DNA of 64,000 bases, from NCBI RefSeq assembly GCF_014641075.1, contig NZ_BMHP01000001.1, positions 2,286,171 to 2,350,170 on the forward strand, written 5' to 3'. The notes beneath the pieces were generated by a model, which searched no databases, was not told where the DNA came from, and saw nothing but the letters and a program-made list of their open reading frames with translations. Source of the DNA: Paenibacillus nasutitermitis (GTDB taxonomy: Bacteria > Bacillota > Bacilli > Paenibacillales > Paenibacillaceae). A program made the translations under genes and the position numbers. Positions 1 through 8,327 of the stretch are shown here, one piece after another (position 1 is the first letter of the stretch; each line of letters begins with the position of its first letter).

Positions 1-1
1 A

Positions 2-205
2 TTTTCAACAATAGAAAAGAGAATTGTATCAGCTGCCAGTAGAAATGGAATCAATTCTAATTCACCAATTTCATGGAAAAACTACTTCACTATTAAGCAG
101 GAAATTGAAAATATAATACATAAATCAATTTACAGGTTGCTTCCTAACATTGAGGAATCTATATATACGGATATGGCGTTAAAAGGAACAGTAAGAATAA
201 AATAA
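2..205 (+). CDS. C-terminal end of an unrecognised protein, cut by the window edge
   Basis: An open frame enters from the left edge and runs 67 codons to a TAA at 203-205. The peptide is basic and polar (it ends ALKGTVRIK) and shows no motif I recognise. There is no start inside the window. The AT-rich codon use fits a small accessory gene like those that follow. It could also be a spurious open frame, but no alternative frame is open over this stretch. Confidence 0.4.
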   Translation, partial: FSTIEKRIVSAASRNGINSNSPISWKNYFTIKQEIENIIHKSIYRLLPNIEESIYTDMALKGTVRIK

Positions 206-285
206 TCCAACTAAAGATAACGTATATGGCATAATTCTTGTTAAGTAAAACTTAAGAAGAATTAAGATAAGGGAGGAACGCACAT

Positions 286-807
286 ATGTTTTTTGATTTG
301 CACGGCGAGGCTAGCATGACTCCGATTGTGGGGATGCTATATTCGGCAGTAAAACAAAACGGTGCACGACTCAAATCGATTACTATTGGCATGTCGCAAG
401 AAGAAATGGATTACAAAGGGCCTAATAATAACTATAATAGTACCGCTCAACTGATGAGACATATATTGTACGTGGATATTAAGTGGGTCTATCGAATAAA
501 AGGAGAGGATCTTCCAACTATCTTGCAAAAGCAATACGGCCCTATGATCGATCCGAATAACAAGCTGCCGATGATTAAGGGGATTGCCTGGGATACACTT
601 ACTTCTCAATACGATGCTGTGATCGTAATGTTGAAAGAAGCGTGCCAACAGCTAACAGATTCTGATCTTGATAACGTTATCAGGTTCGGACATGAGAACG
701 AAAAGCAAGCAACGATTCGGTGGGGATTATGGCATATGGCTGACCATAGCCGCTATCATCAGGCTAATATTAATCAACTTAGAAAATGGTATACGCAAAC
801 AGAATAG
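286..807 (+). CDS. DinB-family protein (putative metal-binding four-helix bundle)
   Basis: The 173-residue product has the length and helix-rich pattern of the DinB/YfiT family. Family members are four-helix bundles carrying a divalent metal on three histidines, often thiol-S-transferase-like. Candidate ligands are His59 (in LMRHIL) and His154/His158 (in MADHSRYH near the C-terminus). GGGAGG at 271-276 lies about 9 nt before the ATG. The exact substrate cannot be told from sequence. A second DinB protein is at 41810. The gene stands alone and is followed by an IS remnant. Confidence 0.8.
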   Translation: MFFDLHGEASMTPIVGMLYSAVKQNGARLKSITIGMSQEEMDYKGPNNNYNSTAQLMRHILYVDIKWVYRIKGEDLPTILQKQYGPMIDPNNKLPMIKGIAWDTLTSQYDAVIVMLKEACQQLTDSDLDNVIRFGHENEKQATIRWGLWHMADHSRYHQANINQLRKWYTQTE

Positions 808-929
808 AATTGGGAATTACCGAAGGTTATTTGATTTATTGGAAGATTAATGCGTTGGGTGGGGATACTTATCGATCGAATGTCCAATATCGTATTACGT
901 GAGGACATGCAGCCGTCGCATCATAGGAT

Positions 930-1172
930 ATGGGAGGGTTGACCTCCATGAGTTAATATGGAGATCCAATAAGTATAACCATACTTTACCGATGGAGCCA
1001 CTTTTTACAGAGGGAGGGTCTAGGTAAGAACTTTTTGTGCATTTGCCGACCCCACATATTTCTTTACCTCCAATTAAATTCCATAAATATTTCATCTGGC
1101 ACATTACTATCACGGTCAGATTCTATGAATACGTGAGCATTTAAGAGCAAAACGTTCTCTATTGAGGCAGGA
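930..1172 (+). mobile_element. Solo 3' end of an IS110/IS1111-type element, copy A
   Basis: This stretch matches the non-coding region downstream of the transposase fragment at 57180-57545 and the copy at 49332-49773. Homology begins at ATGGGAGGG (930) and ends near GAGGCAGGA (1172). It lacks any transposase sequence. It contains a GGAGG-GTTGA-CCTCC hairpin and a long conserved block. The minus-strand open frame across it is a shadow of the repeat. The flanks 808-929 and 1173-1283 show no gene. Confidence 0.7.
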
Positions 1173-1283
1173 TAGCTAAATGACTTCGCGAATACTTTTT
1201 GAGACGGAATATTCACGAACTTCGATTATCACGTGATGTGAAATCACAGTAATATAATAAGTTAACATTTCAAGGAGGATTAT

Positions 1284-1850
1284 ATGAACACCATCATCTA
1301 TATGGTTAGGCATGCTGAATCACCATACAATGAAGGAACAGAAAGAACAAGGGGACTTACCACTAAGGGCAAGGGCGATATTGAAAAAGTTACAGAAATT
1401 CTTAAAGAAGAAGGAATTGATGTCATTATATCTAGCCCGTATAACCGAGCAATTCTGAGTATTGAGGGATTGGCACAAAACTTGGGATTAGATATCGAAA
1501 CATTTGAAGATCTCAGGGAAAGGCATTTTGCTAGAGAAATTATTGAGAATTTAATGTCCGTCATTAGTGAGAAATTTTATGATTTTGATTATTCTTTACC
1601 GGGTGGGGAATCTAATTCTGATTGCCAGAATAGATCGATATCAGTGATAAAAACCATATTAAAAGAACACTCTGGGAAAAAAATAGCTATTGGAACACAT
1701 GGACTTGTAATGACATTGATGATGAATTATTTTGATTCAAGTTTTGGTTTGGATTTTTTAAATCAGTTAAAGAAACCAGATATTTATAAATTAAGTTTTG
1801 AAAATTTAGATCTAAAAGAAGTAATAAGATTGTGGAATGGGGATTTTTGA
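1284..1850 (+). CDS. Histidine phosphatase family protein (phosphoglycerate mutase-like)
   Basis: The 188-residue protein carries the hallmarks of the branch-1 histidine phosphatase superfamily. These are the N-terminal VRHAE motif (the RHG variant that includes the phospho-accepting His), PGGESNSD in the middle and GTHG near residue 138 with the second catalytic His. Members dephosphorylate small phospho-metabolites or act as mutases, and the substrate here is unknown. The RBS AAGGAGGA sits 7 nt before the ATG. It is a free-standing AT-rich gene in the accessory region. The downstream DNA does not carry the CTAAC repeat directly. Confidence 0.85.
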   Translation: MNTIIYMVRHAESPYNEGTERTRGLTTKGKGDIEKVTEILKEEGIDVIISSPYNRAILSIEGLAQNLGLDIETFEDLRERHFAREIIENLMSVISEKFYDFDYSLPGGESNSDCQNRSISVIKTILKEHSGKKIAIGTHGLVMTLMMNYFDSSFGLDFLNQLKKPDIYKLSFENLDLKEVIRLWNGDF

Positions 1851-2041
1851 TTAAGCTCCATCGAAATGATTCAGATTCCTCACTCGGACTCATGAATTCG
1901 CAGGATTTCATCCTTTAGTTAAAGTGAGGAAGAGGATGATGAAGCAGGCTGTGGCCGAGGGATGGAAAATTGGGCGTGCGGAAATAAAAGGTGAATAGGA
2001 ATCACCCATATTGTTCCATAATTCGCACGTCTCCATTTCGC
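1851..2041. other. Gap with a short open-frame remnant
   Basis: It contains a short in-frame peptide of 20 residues (1939-1998, ending RAEIKGE) without a convincing RBS, perhaps the end of a decayed gene. I see nothing else here before the type B repeat. Confidence 0.3.
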
Positions 2042-2180
2042 CCTAGCGATTCGCGTAAATCGCGGCTTTTTTGTTTTATGGGATAATGTTCTTGTCAAAA
2101 CCCAATGACAAGAACATTATCTCATTCCCGACGGACTGCAGGAAAGTGGAGATCTTAACGACTAAGCTAACGAGCAGTTT
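2042..2180. repeat. Type B composite repeat, copy 1, ending in a CTAAC right arm
   Basis: The order is a terminator-like CGCG-TAAAT-CGCG hairpin followed by T6 (2051-2075), then a perfect 15-bp inverted repeat (2082-2096 with 2107-2121, GATAATGTTCTTGTC), then a block 2119-2171 that is identical over 53 nt to 9724-9776 and 47898-47950. The block ends in CTAAC (2167-2171), followed by GAGCAGTTTAGC, a right-arm core. It lies 93 nt before the methyltransferase start. Confidence 0.75.
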
Positions 2181-2263
2181 AGCAGAATAACTGGATTAAT
2201 TCGTAAATGGATTGTAACGATTTCGCCCGAATATATACATAGATTTTTTAAGGAGACGATGCA

Positions 2264-2974
2264 ATGAATGTATTCAATCGTGCACGAAGTAAAGAAATCA
2301 AATATCATGATAAGTTTTATGCTGAGACTACATTATTCCAATCTGGCAGCTGGCTTTCCCGCCCAGTAAAAGTTGTACTCGAAAATCTAACACATATAGA
2401 AAAGAACAAGATTCAAGTCCTTGACCTTGGATGTGGGGTCGGAAGAAACAGCATACCCATTGCTCAACAAATTCAGGCGTATAATGGGAAGGTACATTGT
2501 ATTGATTTGCTGCCTTCAGCTATCAAATTATTAAACCAATATGCGGAGCATTATGGAGTTACCAATACAATCGTTCCACAAGCGGTTGATGTGGAGAATT
2601 TTCTAATTAATAAAAACACATTCGACTACATTATCGCTTGTTCATGTTTAGAGCATGTTAGCTCAGAAGCGGCATTTCAAACTAAACTTGAAGAAATGAA
2701 AGCAGGAACAACAGATAAAGGTATTAATTGTATATTAATGAGCACTGAAGTAAAAGAAATAGACGTACTTTCTGGAGAGGAACAGGTAGGCTTAATTGAA
2801 TTAAATCTTTCAACAGAGAAGGCATTTGCTTACCTTAGGGATGTGTACACTGGCTGGCAAGTATTGATAGAAAAAAGTGTTCAACAGGAAATTCAGGAAG
2901 AAAAGGATGGTAGAGCAATTATTTTTAGAAGCAATTGGATTACATTTGTAGTTCAAAGCAAGGGATTGAGCTAA
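2264..2974 (+). CDS. Class I SAM-dependent methyltransferase
   Basis: The 236-residue product has a Rossmann methyltransferase core. Motif I is LDLGCGVGRN at about residues 53-62, the acidic end of strand 2 is CIDLLPSA, and a CSCLEHV motif lies near residue 125. The methyl acceptor is not evident. An AAGGAG-type RBS lies at 2251. The TAA stop (2972-2974) is part of the CTAAC of the following repeat, as in several other genes of this window. The upstream right arm at 2167 and the downstream left arm at 2971 bracket the gene as one cassette-like unit. Confidence 0.85.
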   Translation: MNVFNRARSKEIKYHDKFYAETTLFQSGSWLSRPVKVVLENLTHIEKNKIQVLDLGCGVGRNSIPIAQQIQAYNGKVHCIDLLPSAIKLLNQYAEHYGVTNTIVPQAVDVENFLINKNTFDYIIACSCLEHVSSEAAFQTKLEEMKAGTTDKGINCILMSTEVKEIDVLSGEEQVGLIELNLSTEKAFAYLRDVYTGWQVLIEKSVQQEIQEEKDGRAIIFRSNWITFVVQSKGLS

Positions 2975-3060
2975 CGGGAGACGTTAGTTCAACAAATAAG
3001 GAGCAGATTGCCGCGGCAGCCTGCTCCTTGCTTTCATTAATCTAACGGACAGATTAATGG
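2971..3060 (+). repeat. CTAAC repeat, complete copy, with terminator-like hairpin
   Basis: The left arm 2971-2987 is CTAACGGGAGACGTTAG, itself a CTAACG/CGTTAG palindrome. The hairpin arms GGAGCAG (3000-3006) and CTGCTCC (3021-3027) enclose a TGCCGCGGCA palindrome. The right arm 3042-3052 is CTAACGGACAG, embedded in an ATTAATCT/AGATTAAT inverted repeat. The stop of the upstream methyltransferase lies inside the left arm. Confidence 0.85.
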
Positions 3061-3215
3061 AGTATTTACGTTTTCTTCTTGTTACTCTTGTCATTTTGCC
3101 ATGATCTGTTTTATCAACAACACAGAAAAAAGACGATAGTGGAACTTGAGATAGGGAGTCGTCGACATAAGTTATAACAAATCATTTTCTCCAAAAAAGA
3201 AAAGGAGTCTGATGT

Positions 3216-3413
3216 ATGGTTAATTGGCCGGTTGTTGTAATTCTGTTCTTACTCTTTCCGATTTATGTGGTATTCAGGCTGGAAACCCTAGTAAGGAAAT
3301 TAGCTAAGATCGAGCGGTGGCAAAGGGACCAGAAGAGGGATAATATAAAAAAACATAATGCTCGGATAATAGCTGACCAACAACGGGAGACAGAGGGCTC
3401 TACCGACACATAA
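3216..3413 (+). CDS. Small membrane-anchored protein of unknown function
   Basis: The 65-residue product has one hydrophobic N-terminal segment (about residues 5-22) followed by a highly charged helix rich in Lys, Arg and Glu, consistent with a single-pass protein with a cytoplasmic tail. AAGGAG at 3201-3206 supports the ATG. The stop falls in ACATAACGG, a weak resemblance to the left arm of the CTAAC repeat. Function is unknown. It lies between two CTAAC repeats. Confidence 0.6.
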   Translation: MVNWPVVVILFLLFPIYVVFRLETLVRKLAKIERWQRDQKRDNIKKHNARIIADQQRETEGSTDT

Positions 3414-3571
3414 CGGAAAATAATAACGGAATGCCGATGAGATGGGATTTGAATGGGGAAACCAACTCTCCTAGCCTCCAATGAAATAACGGTCGACGGC
3501 TATGATGAACTGGACCGAGAACAAGTCAGAACAAAGATTGAAGGTGGACTGCCAGAACAAAGTTGATTGAA

Positions 3572-3636
3572 CTAACGAGGACCGATAGCTTAACGGGTCA
3601 AAGGGCAATTGCTGACGGAAGTTGCTCTGTTTTTTT
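3572..3636 (+). repeat. CTAAC repeat, left arm plus hairpin, no clear right arm
   Basis: CTAACGAGGACCGATAGC at 3572 is followed by TTAACGGG, then hairpin arms GGGCAA (3603-3608) and TTGCTC (3622-3627), then seven T residues. It can act as an intrinsic terminator. No right-arm core follows, so this copy is partial. A short 21-codon frame (3503-3568) ends just before it. Confidence 0.65.
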
Positions 3637-3684
3637 ATAAGGAAGCGAAAAGCATTTACTTCCATTACCGTCAATAGGTTATCA

Positions 3685-3884
3685 ATGGCTGTTTGTGAAA
3701 AAGTTTATAAAAGCATGATTGGATTGGTTTGTGTAGCTGTATTTAGTGCAGGGATCGCTTAGCATCTACAACTCCCAAAATATTTGGTTCGAGTTTTATT
3801 ATGATGTTATTTGGTGCGATAGTAACAGTTTGCATTATTATAGGAGGTTTAAACTCACCGGAGAATCCAACACAAAGTTCTTAG
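3685..3884 (+). pseudogene. Frameshifted small two-helix membrane protein
   Basis: One frame from ATG 3685 gives 25 residues ending in a hydrophobic segment (GLVCVAVFSAGIA) and then TAG. A different frame from about 3759 continues with a second hydrophobic segment (IMMLFGAIVTVCIIIGG) and ends at TAG 3882-3884. A one-base indel near 3750-3760 would join them into a protein of about 66 residues with two membrane helices. It may be a real pseudogene or a sequencing error. Family unknown. Confidence 0.5.
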
Positions 3885-4034
3885 TGCCGAAAAGGGTTAC
3901 AGGATGGATTGAAGTTTTATTACGAACTGTCTGGTTATCCGGCTTTAATTAAAGAGGGCAATACTATTATCTTTGTTAAAATATTGATAAAATCATGGGC
4001 TTAGAAAAATTATAAATTTGTTGGGGGGATATTA

Positions 4035-4505
4035 TTGATTTTCAGAACGATTGATATTAAAAGGGATAGGGATACTATTGTGGCTTTTCGTAAAGATTCG
4101 TACGTTGTGAGCTACGGAAGCGATGAAGGCTTTGGGGACGAAGAAGAATATGTAATACGAATTAGGGATAGGGTGAATCGCTTCCCTGAGGGATTGGTTC
4201 TTGTCGAATATAATGATATAACCATTGGGCAAATTGAACTTCAAATTCTAAATTACGAAGAGACGGATATCGGATATGTGAATTTGTTTTATCTAATGCC
4301 TGGGTATCGCGGCAAAGGCTATGGAGATCGGCTATTGGAATATGCTGAAAACTTTTTCCGTAATCATCATGTAAGAGAATACCATTTAAGAGTCTCTCCT
4401 TCAAATCATGTGGCTGTTAAATTTTACGAAAAACATGGATTAAAAAAGTTAAAGGAGGAGAAACAAAACTATATAACATGGCGAATGGCAAAGGAGTTGA
4501 ACTAA
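4035..4505 (+). CDS. GNAT family N-acetyltransferase
   Basis: The 156-residue protein has the GNAT acetyl-CoA binding motif A, LMPGYRGKGYGDRL at about residues 87-100 (R-G-K-G-Y-G pyrophosphate loop), and a motif B region ending in the typical KFYEKHGL. Members acetylate amines on antibiotics, peptides or metabolites, and the acceptor here is unknown. The start is TTG with TTGGGGGG 11 nt upstream. The TAA stop at 4503-4505 lies within CTAAC of the following left arm, marking it as a cassette-type gene. Confidence 0.85.
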   Translation: MIFRTIDIKRDRDTIVAFRKDSYVVSYGSDEGFGDEEEYVIRIRDRVNRFPEGLVLVEYNDITIGQIELQILNYEETDIGYVNLFYLMPGYRGKGYGDRLLEYAENFFRNHHVREYHLRVSPSNHVAVKFYEKHGLKKLKEEKQNYITWRMAKELN

Positions 4506-4523
4506 CAGGCAACGTTAGATGCA
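4502..4523 (+). repeat. CTAAC repeat, left arm only
   Basis: CTAACAGGCAACGTTAG lies at 4502-4518 and overlaps the GNAT stop codon. No hairpin or right arm follows, so the rest of the unit has been lost or replaced. The AT-rich stretch 4536-4750 contains a frame of about 70 codons with no convincing start, which I do not call a gene. Confidence 0.7.
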
Positions 4524-4677
4524 GACTTGAATAGAGGGGGAGAGTGTAATTAGTACTCATCATTTTGAAGATCTAGCCCAACGTTCTAAGAACAAGGAGT
4601 TAGGCATTGAAGAACTTCAGAGTAGATTAAATACTGCTGCGATACTAAACCCCCAAATCGATGGGTTTTCAGCTAAA

Positions 4678-4722
4678 TTGCAAAAAAACGAGCGCCTCGG
4701 TACGATGGGAGTACGCAACGGG
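4678..4722 (-). repeat. Repeat D, copy 1 (minus-strand terminator-like)
   Basis: This 45-nt segment is repeated at 42735-42779 with one mismatch. Read on the minus strand it has GCGTAC...GTACCGAGGCGC pairing followed by seven T, as in an intrinsic terminator. No minus-strand gene that it would terminate is evident next to it. Confidence 0.6.
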
Positions 4723-4832
4723 TCATCGCCCTTTATAATCCCATCCTCCAGGAGGACGCTCTGAAAATAAGTCTCAAAACCTTTGCTGGGCATCAATGAC
4801 AACAAAACAATTTGACGATGAGGTGTTTAAAA

Positions 4833-5249
4833 ATGGCATTAATGTCCACATTCACGAGCTTCAATCTGCCTGTAAACAACGTAGAACAATCGAAGGCGTT
4901 CTTCACCGGGCTCGGATTCGAGCTCAACCCGCAATTCCCCGAGAATGAGAAGTCGGTAGCCATTGTGATCTGCGACAACCTGCAGGTCATGCTGCTCACC
5001 AAAGAACTTTTAAAGTCGCTCACGCAGAAGGAAACCGTTAATACGGAAAAGTATGCGCAAATGACGATCGAATTGGCCTTCGAGAGCCGAGAAAAGGTGG
5101 ATGAAATCGTGAATACTGCGGTCTTCTTGGGCGGAAAATCGTACGAAGAACCTGAGGATTATGGATTCATGTATCATTGGGCCTTCGAGGACTTGGACGG
5201 CCATATGTGGGCAATCAACTACATGAACACGGATGCAGCTCAAGGTTAA
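4833..5249 (+). CDS. VOC-superfamily (glyoxalase/bleomycin resistance-like) protein
   Basis: The product is about 138 residues. Paired beta-alpha-beta-beta-beta units, the N-terminal FNLPVNNVEQSKAFF and the C-terminal FEDLDGHMWAI are typical of the vicinal oxygen chelate fold. VOC enzymes use a metal for isomerisation, ring cleavage or thiol transfer, and some bind and sequester antibiotics. The start chosen is ATG 4833, preceded by AGGTG, although ATG 4818 and TTG 4812 are also in frame. A strong hairpin terminator follows at 5292. Confidence 0.8.
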   Translation: MALMSTFTSFNLPVNNVEQSKAFFTGLGFELNPQFPENEKSVAIVICDNLQVMLLTKELLKSLTQKETVNTEKYAQMTIELAFESREKVDEIVNTAVFLGGKSYEEPEDYGFMYHWAFEDLDGHMWAINYMNTDAAQG

Positions 5250-5291
5250 GGATAACGGAGAGCGCACTCATACTTGGATTAACAAGGGTAG

Positions 5292-5316
5292 ACGCCGGGC
5301 CTTCCCCGGCGTCTTC
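5292..5316. terminator. Intrinsic terminator between converging genes
   Basis: GACGCCGGG and CCCCGGCGTC form a GC-rich hairpin with a short TCTTCTTC tail. It lies between the plus-strand VOC gene and a minus-strand gene fragment, so it may serve both. Confidence 0.65.
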
Positions 5317-5326
5317 TTCGCGATGA

Positions 5327-5500
5327 TTAGTTTTGTTCGGTATAGGCTTTGAAATTGTCCATAATCGCTTGCCAGCCTGCTTGCTGGAGCTCGGCGGGGT
5401 TGGAGCTATCCGCGTCGAACGTTTCAATGACCTTCGTCTCATTCCCTTGATCGACGAAAGTAATGTCTCGGTATCCTACTGGAGTGCAATCGGCATCGCA
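5327..5500 (-). pseudogene. C-terminal fragment of an AHSA1/SRPBCC-domain protein
   Basis: The minus-strand frame ends with a sequence typical of the C-terminal helix of AHSA1-type (activator of Hsp90 ATPase homologue-like, START-fold) proteins: ETFDAD, then QQAGWQAIMDNFKAYTEQN. Family members are about 150 residues, and only about 50 are recognisable here. The preceding residues (SPCDADCTPV) do not fit the fold, so the gene is 5' truncated. Confidence 0.6.
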
Positions 5501-5601
5501 TGGGGACTTAGCCGTCAAGCACTGATTTTAAGGTTGAGCCAAAAAATTATGCAACTAGAGAACGTACACAAACATGAATGATAAATCCGGCAATTGAAGA
5601 G

Positions 5602-5711
5602 GGTTTGACATCGCTTGGCCTTTCCGTTGGCGGTACCGGAGTACAGTATTCAAAGAAAAAGCAAGATAGGGGAACTTATAAAAAAACAGAACGAAAATCG
5701 AGCTATAAGGT
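5602..5711. repeat. Repeat C, copy 1 (internally deleted)
   Basis: It matches 56803-56955. Compared with that copy it lacks the segment holding an intrinsic terminator, apparently by loss between two GCAA motifs. The remaining gap, 5712-5946, holds a TTAACGG/CCGTTAA inverted repeat (5808-5847) and a short coding-like tail ending VKKW. No intact gene is seen between 5501 and 6066. Confidence 0.65.
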
Positions 5712-5946
5712 GTATGTGTCGAGTTACAAGAACTTACGTCCTTAGCCGACTTATGACAACAAACCTCCTTAACCGCGGCAACTTATTTGTTAACTAACTG
5801 GATGTGTTAACGGTAGCACAATCGAAATTGAATATTGCCGTTAAAACCATCAGTTGTTTGATAATAAGGTATGGGTGCCATAGACATCCGTTTCTTCAGG
5901 AGAAAGGAGTTTCGCGTCCGCAACGATCCAGACAAGGATTGGGGAT

Positions 5947-6000
5947 TTGACAAGGTGAAGAAGTGGTGACATAATATTTACATTGAATAAATTATTCAAT
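5947..6000 (+). promoter_or_regulatory. SigA-type promoter with overlapping palindromic operator
   Basis: TTGACA (5947-5952), a 17-nt spacer and CATAAT (5970-5975) form a good vegetative promoter. Just downstream lies a perfect palindrome, ATTGAATA-AAT-TATTCAAT (5982-6000), at the expected transcription start. A TTGAATAA half-site also precedes the nearby TetR gene (8300-8307). The TetR protein at 8328 is the natural candidate for binding here; this is inference. Confidence 0.65.
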
Positions 6001-6066
6001 CAAAAATACTGGGATATTGCAGGGAAATTTGGTGCTCCTAAATCTTAAGGAAATGAAGGGATTCAA

Positions 6067-7182
6067 TTGAAGGATGAGTTTCTACCGTTGTTCGAACCTG
6101 TTGATCTGCCGAGTGGAGTTCAACTAAAAAACAGAATTGTGATGGCGCCAATGACTCATACGGCGTCACATTTGGACGGCTCTGTTTCAGAAGTAGAAAT
6201 CAAATATTATGTACGACGCGCAAGAGGGATCGGTATGCTTATAACGGGTTCGGCAGCGGTTATGGCAAACGGAGGCTTTCCGGGATCAGCAGCGGCCGAC
6301 CGAGACGAGTTGATCCCGAGTTTGCGTAATCTCGCTTCTGCGATCCAGAGCGTAGGCACAAAAGCTGTATTGCAAATCGCTCATGGCGGCCGCAAATGTC
6401 CGCCGTTTATGGATGATATTGTGGGTCCGAGCTCCGTCCCCGAATCTAAAGAAGGTGCTGTTGTCCCGCGTGAGTTGACCGCTGAAGAAATCCCTGACAT
6501 TATCCGTGCTTTCGGCGAGGCGACAAGACGAGCGATTGAAGCGGGTTTTGACGGAGTGGAAATCCACGGCGCCAACGGATTTCTCATTCAACAGTTCTAT
6601 TCGCCCCATGCTAATAGGCGTGATGACCAATGGGGAGGATCAAGGAAAGAACGAATGAGACTCCCTCTAGAAGTGGTAGATGAAGTTAAGCGTGTCGTCC
6701 AACTGCATGCCAAACAATCATTTATTGTTGGTTATCGGATAACACCGGAAGAAGCCGAGACGCCGGGCATTACGCTGGATGACACGTTGGCGCTCGTCCA
6801 AGCTCTTGCGTTGAAGAAGATGGATTACCTCCATGTTGCGCAAAATGACATTTGGTCGGGTTCTCAGCGTGCTAATGTCGACACTCGACCGTACCTTGAA
6901 ATCATTAAAGAACACGTCGGCAATCTTCCCATTATCGGGGTCGGATCGATTCGTACAGCTGAAAATGCCGCCCAGGCATTACAAGCGGGGGTCCCTCTGA
7001 TTGCTTTGGGGCGAGAACTTATTATAGACCCTGAATGGCTGAAGAAAATAGCACAAGGGCGCGAAGACGACATCAAAACAAAGCTAGCTAAGACGGATCA
7101 ACTCCAATTGGAGATACCCGATTCGTTGTGGGGAATGATTATGCGTGTCCCCGGATGGTTCCCGGTCGAAACGGAAGCATGA
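6067..7182 (+). CDS. Old Yellow Enzyme family NADH:flavin oxidoreductase
   Basis: The 371-residue FMN-dependent ene-reductase-type TIM barrel has the usual length. Visible signatures are KNRIVMAPMTH at about 21-31, QIAHGGR at 103-109, VEIHGANGFLIQQF at about 164-177 (His167 and Asn170 are the substrate-binding pair of the family) and the phosphate-binding GVGSIRT near 295. It reduces activated alkenes or related electrophiles with NAD(P)H; the physiological substrate is unknown. It starts at TTG with GAAGGGA upstream. It is followed 40 nt later by a TIM-barrel protein gene, so the two are probably one operon under the promoter/operator at 5947-6000. Confidence 0.9.
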   Translation: MKDEFLPLFEPVDLPSGVQLKNRIVMAPMTHTASHLDGSVSEVEIKYYVRRARGIGMLITGSAAVMANGGFPGSAAADRDELIPSLRNLASAIQSVGTKAVLQIAHGGRKCPPFMDDIVGPSSVPESKEGAVVPRELTAEEIPDIIRAFGEATRRAIEAGFDGVEIHGANGFLIQQFYSPHANRRDDQWGGSRKERMRLPLEVVDEVKRVVQLHAKQSFIVGYRITPEEAETPGITLDDTLALVQALALKKMDYLHVAQNDIWSGSQRANVDTRPYLEIIKEHVGNLPIIGVGSIRTAENAAQALQAGVPLIALGRELIIDPEWLKKIAQGREDDIKTKLAKTDQLQLEIPDSLWGMIMRVPGWFPVETEA

Positions 7183-7222
7183 GTTAACGATGAGAAATTT
7201 ACATACCAAGGAGGAAATTTCA

Positions 7223-8242
7223 ATGCGAGGAAAAGGGATTACGTATGAGACAGGATTTATTAATGAGTCGGGCACCATTACCCGTGAAAGCTTTAATGCC
7301 ACAATCGTCGAGCGTGAGATGCGCATTATCCGGGAAGACCTGCACTGCAATGCGGTCCGTATCACTGGCGGTGATGCGGATCGTTTGGAAATGGCGGCCA
7401 GATCAGCAGCCAATGCCGGATTGGAAGTGTGGTTTTGCCCATTCACATGCGGTTTGACCATTGACGAGCAATTCGACTTTATCGTCGATTGTGCCGAGCG
7501 TGCCGAGCGGATACGCAAACTGGGAGCGGAGGTCGTATTTCTCACCGGATCTGAGATTAGCCTTTTTACTGTCGGGTTTCTGCCCGGTGAAACACTTCAA
7601 GATAGACTATCCTTGTTTGCCGCTCCAGAGAGGCTTCGCGAGGTATTGACTACAATTCCCTTGCAGATTAATGAATTTTTAAGCAAAGTCGTTGTGCTTG
7701 TCCGGGAAAAATTCGGCGGAAAGCTCAGCTATGCCTCGCTTCCTTTTGAAGGGGTGGATTGGTCGCTCTTTGACATCGTCTCGACAGATGGAGGGTACAG
7801 GTCGGTCGAAGTTGCCGACCAAATTATCACCGGCACGCGAGCTTTGCTGGCTGTAGGAAAACCCGTAGCCATAACCGAATTCGGGTGCACCACCTACCGT
7901 GGCGCGGCTGACCTAGGGGGACGCGGCGACAAGATCATTGTATGGGACGATGCAGGCAAACCGCTCAGACTCAACGGTAACTATATCCGTGACGAGGCTG
8001 AACAAGCCGCGTACATTCGTGAATTGCTGGACATTTACAACAGGGAAGGGGTCGACTATACGTTTGTATGCTCTTTTGCTTATTATCATCTGCCACACCG
8101 CAGTGACCCACAAGAAGACTTAGATATGGCCAGCTTCGGGATTGTGAAGGTATTTGAAGACCGTATGGGATACACGTATTCCGATATGCCTTGGGAACCC
8201 AAGCTGGCATTTACCACCCTCGCTGACTACTATCGCGGTTGA
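7223..8242 (+). CDS. TIM-barrel glycosidase-like protein of unknown function
   Basis: The product is 339 residues. It begins at ATG 7223 with AAGGAGGA (7208-7215) placed ideally, although the open frame extends further upstream. The pattern of alternating strands and helices, the DIVSTDGGY segment and the ITEFGC motif (a strand-end Glu as in glycosidase nucleophiles) suggest a glycoside hydrolase-like (beta/alpha)8 barrel. Similar proteins are, as I recall, often labelled 'abortive infection' without support. It is cytoplasmic, with no signal peptide. Its place behind an ene-reductase and ahead of a TetR gene suggests detoxification or catabolism of one inducer. Confidence 0.6.
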   Translation: MRGKGITYETGFINESGTITRESFNATIVEREMRIIREDLHCNAVRITGGDADRLEMAARSAANAGLEVWFCPFTCGLTIDEQFDFIVDCAERAERIRKLGAEVVFLTGSEISLFTVGFLPGETLQDRLSLFAAPERLREVLTTIPLQINEFLSKVVVLVREKFGGKLSYASLPFEGVDWSLFDIVSTDGGYRSVEVADQIITGTRALLAVGKPVAITEFGCTTYRGAADLGGRGDKIIVWDDAGKPLRLNGNYIRDEAEQAAYIRELLDIYNREGVDYTFVCSFAYYHLPHRSDPQEDLDMASFGIVKVFEDRMGYTYSDMPWEPKLAFTTLADYYRG

Positions 8243-8260
8243 TCGCATCTTCGCTTGAGA

Positions 8261-8325
8261 TTGACAAAGCATTGTGGTGGTATAATAATGATTTTATAGT
8301 TGAATAAACAAATTAATCATTATTG
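8261..8325 (+). promoter_or_regulatory. Promoter region of the TetR gene with inverted repeats
   Basis: TTGACA (8261-8266), 17 nt, then AATAAT (8284-8289). Downstream, ATAATGAT and ATCATTAT arms (from about 8284 and 8315) flank a TTGAATAA half-site resembling the palindrome at 5982-6000. This is consistent with autoregulation by the TetR product. Confidence 0.5.
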
Positions 8326-8327
8326 GG

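Noticed and set aside
895..1113. Minus-strand ORF with similar counterpart at 49438-49704
   Set aside because: The protein similarity comes from the repeated IS end. There is no RBS, and the frame is not kept in copy C, so it is a shadow rather than a gene family.
4678..4722. Group II intron domain V or riboswitch in repeat D
   Set aside because: It lacks the conserved AGC/GNRA-type domain V features and adjacent intron domains; the T7 tail fits a terminator better.
5333..5581. Plus-strand ORF across the AHSA1 fragment
   Set aside because: The opposite strand carries the recognisable protein family; this frame has no RBS or known motif.
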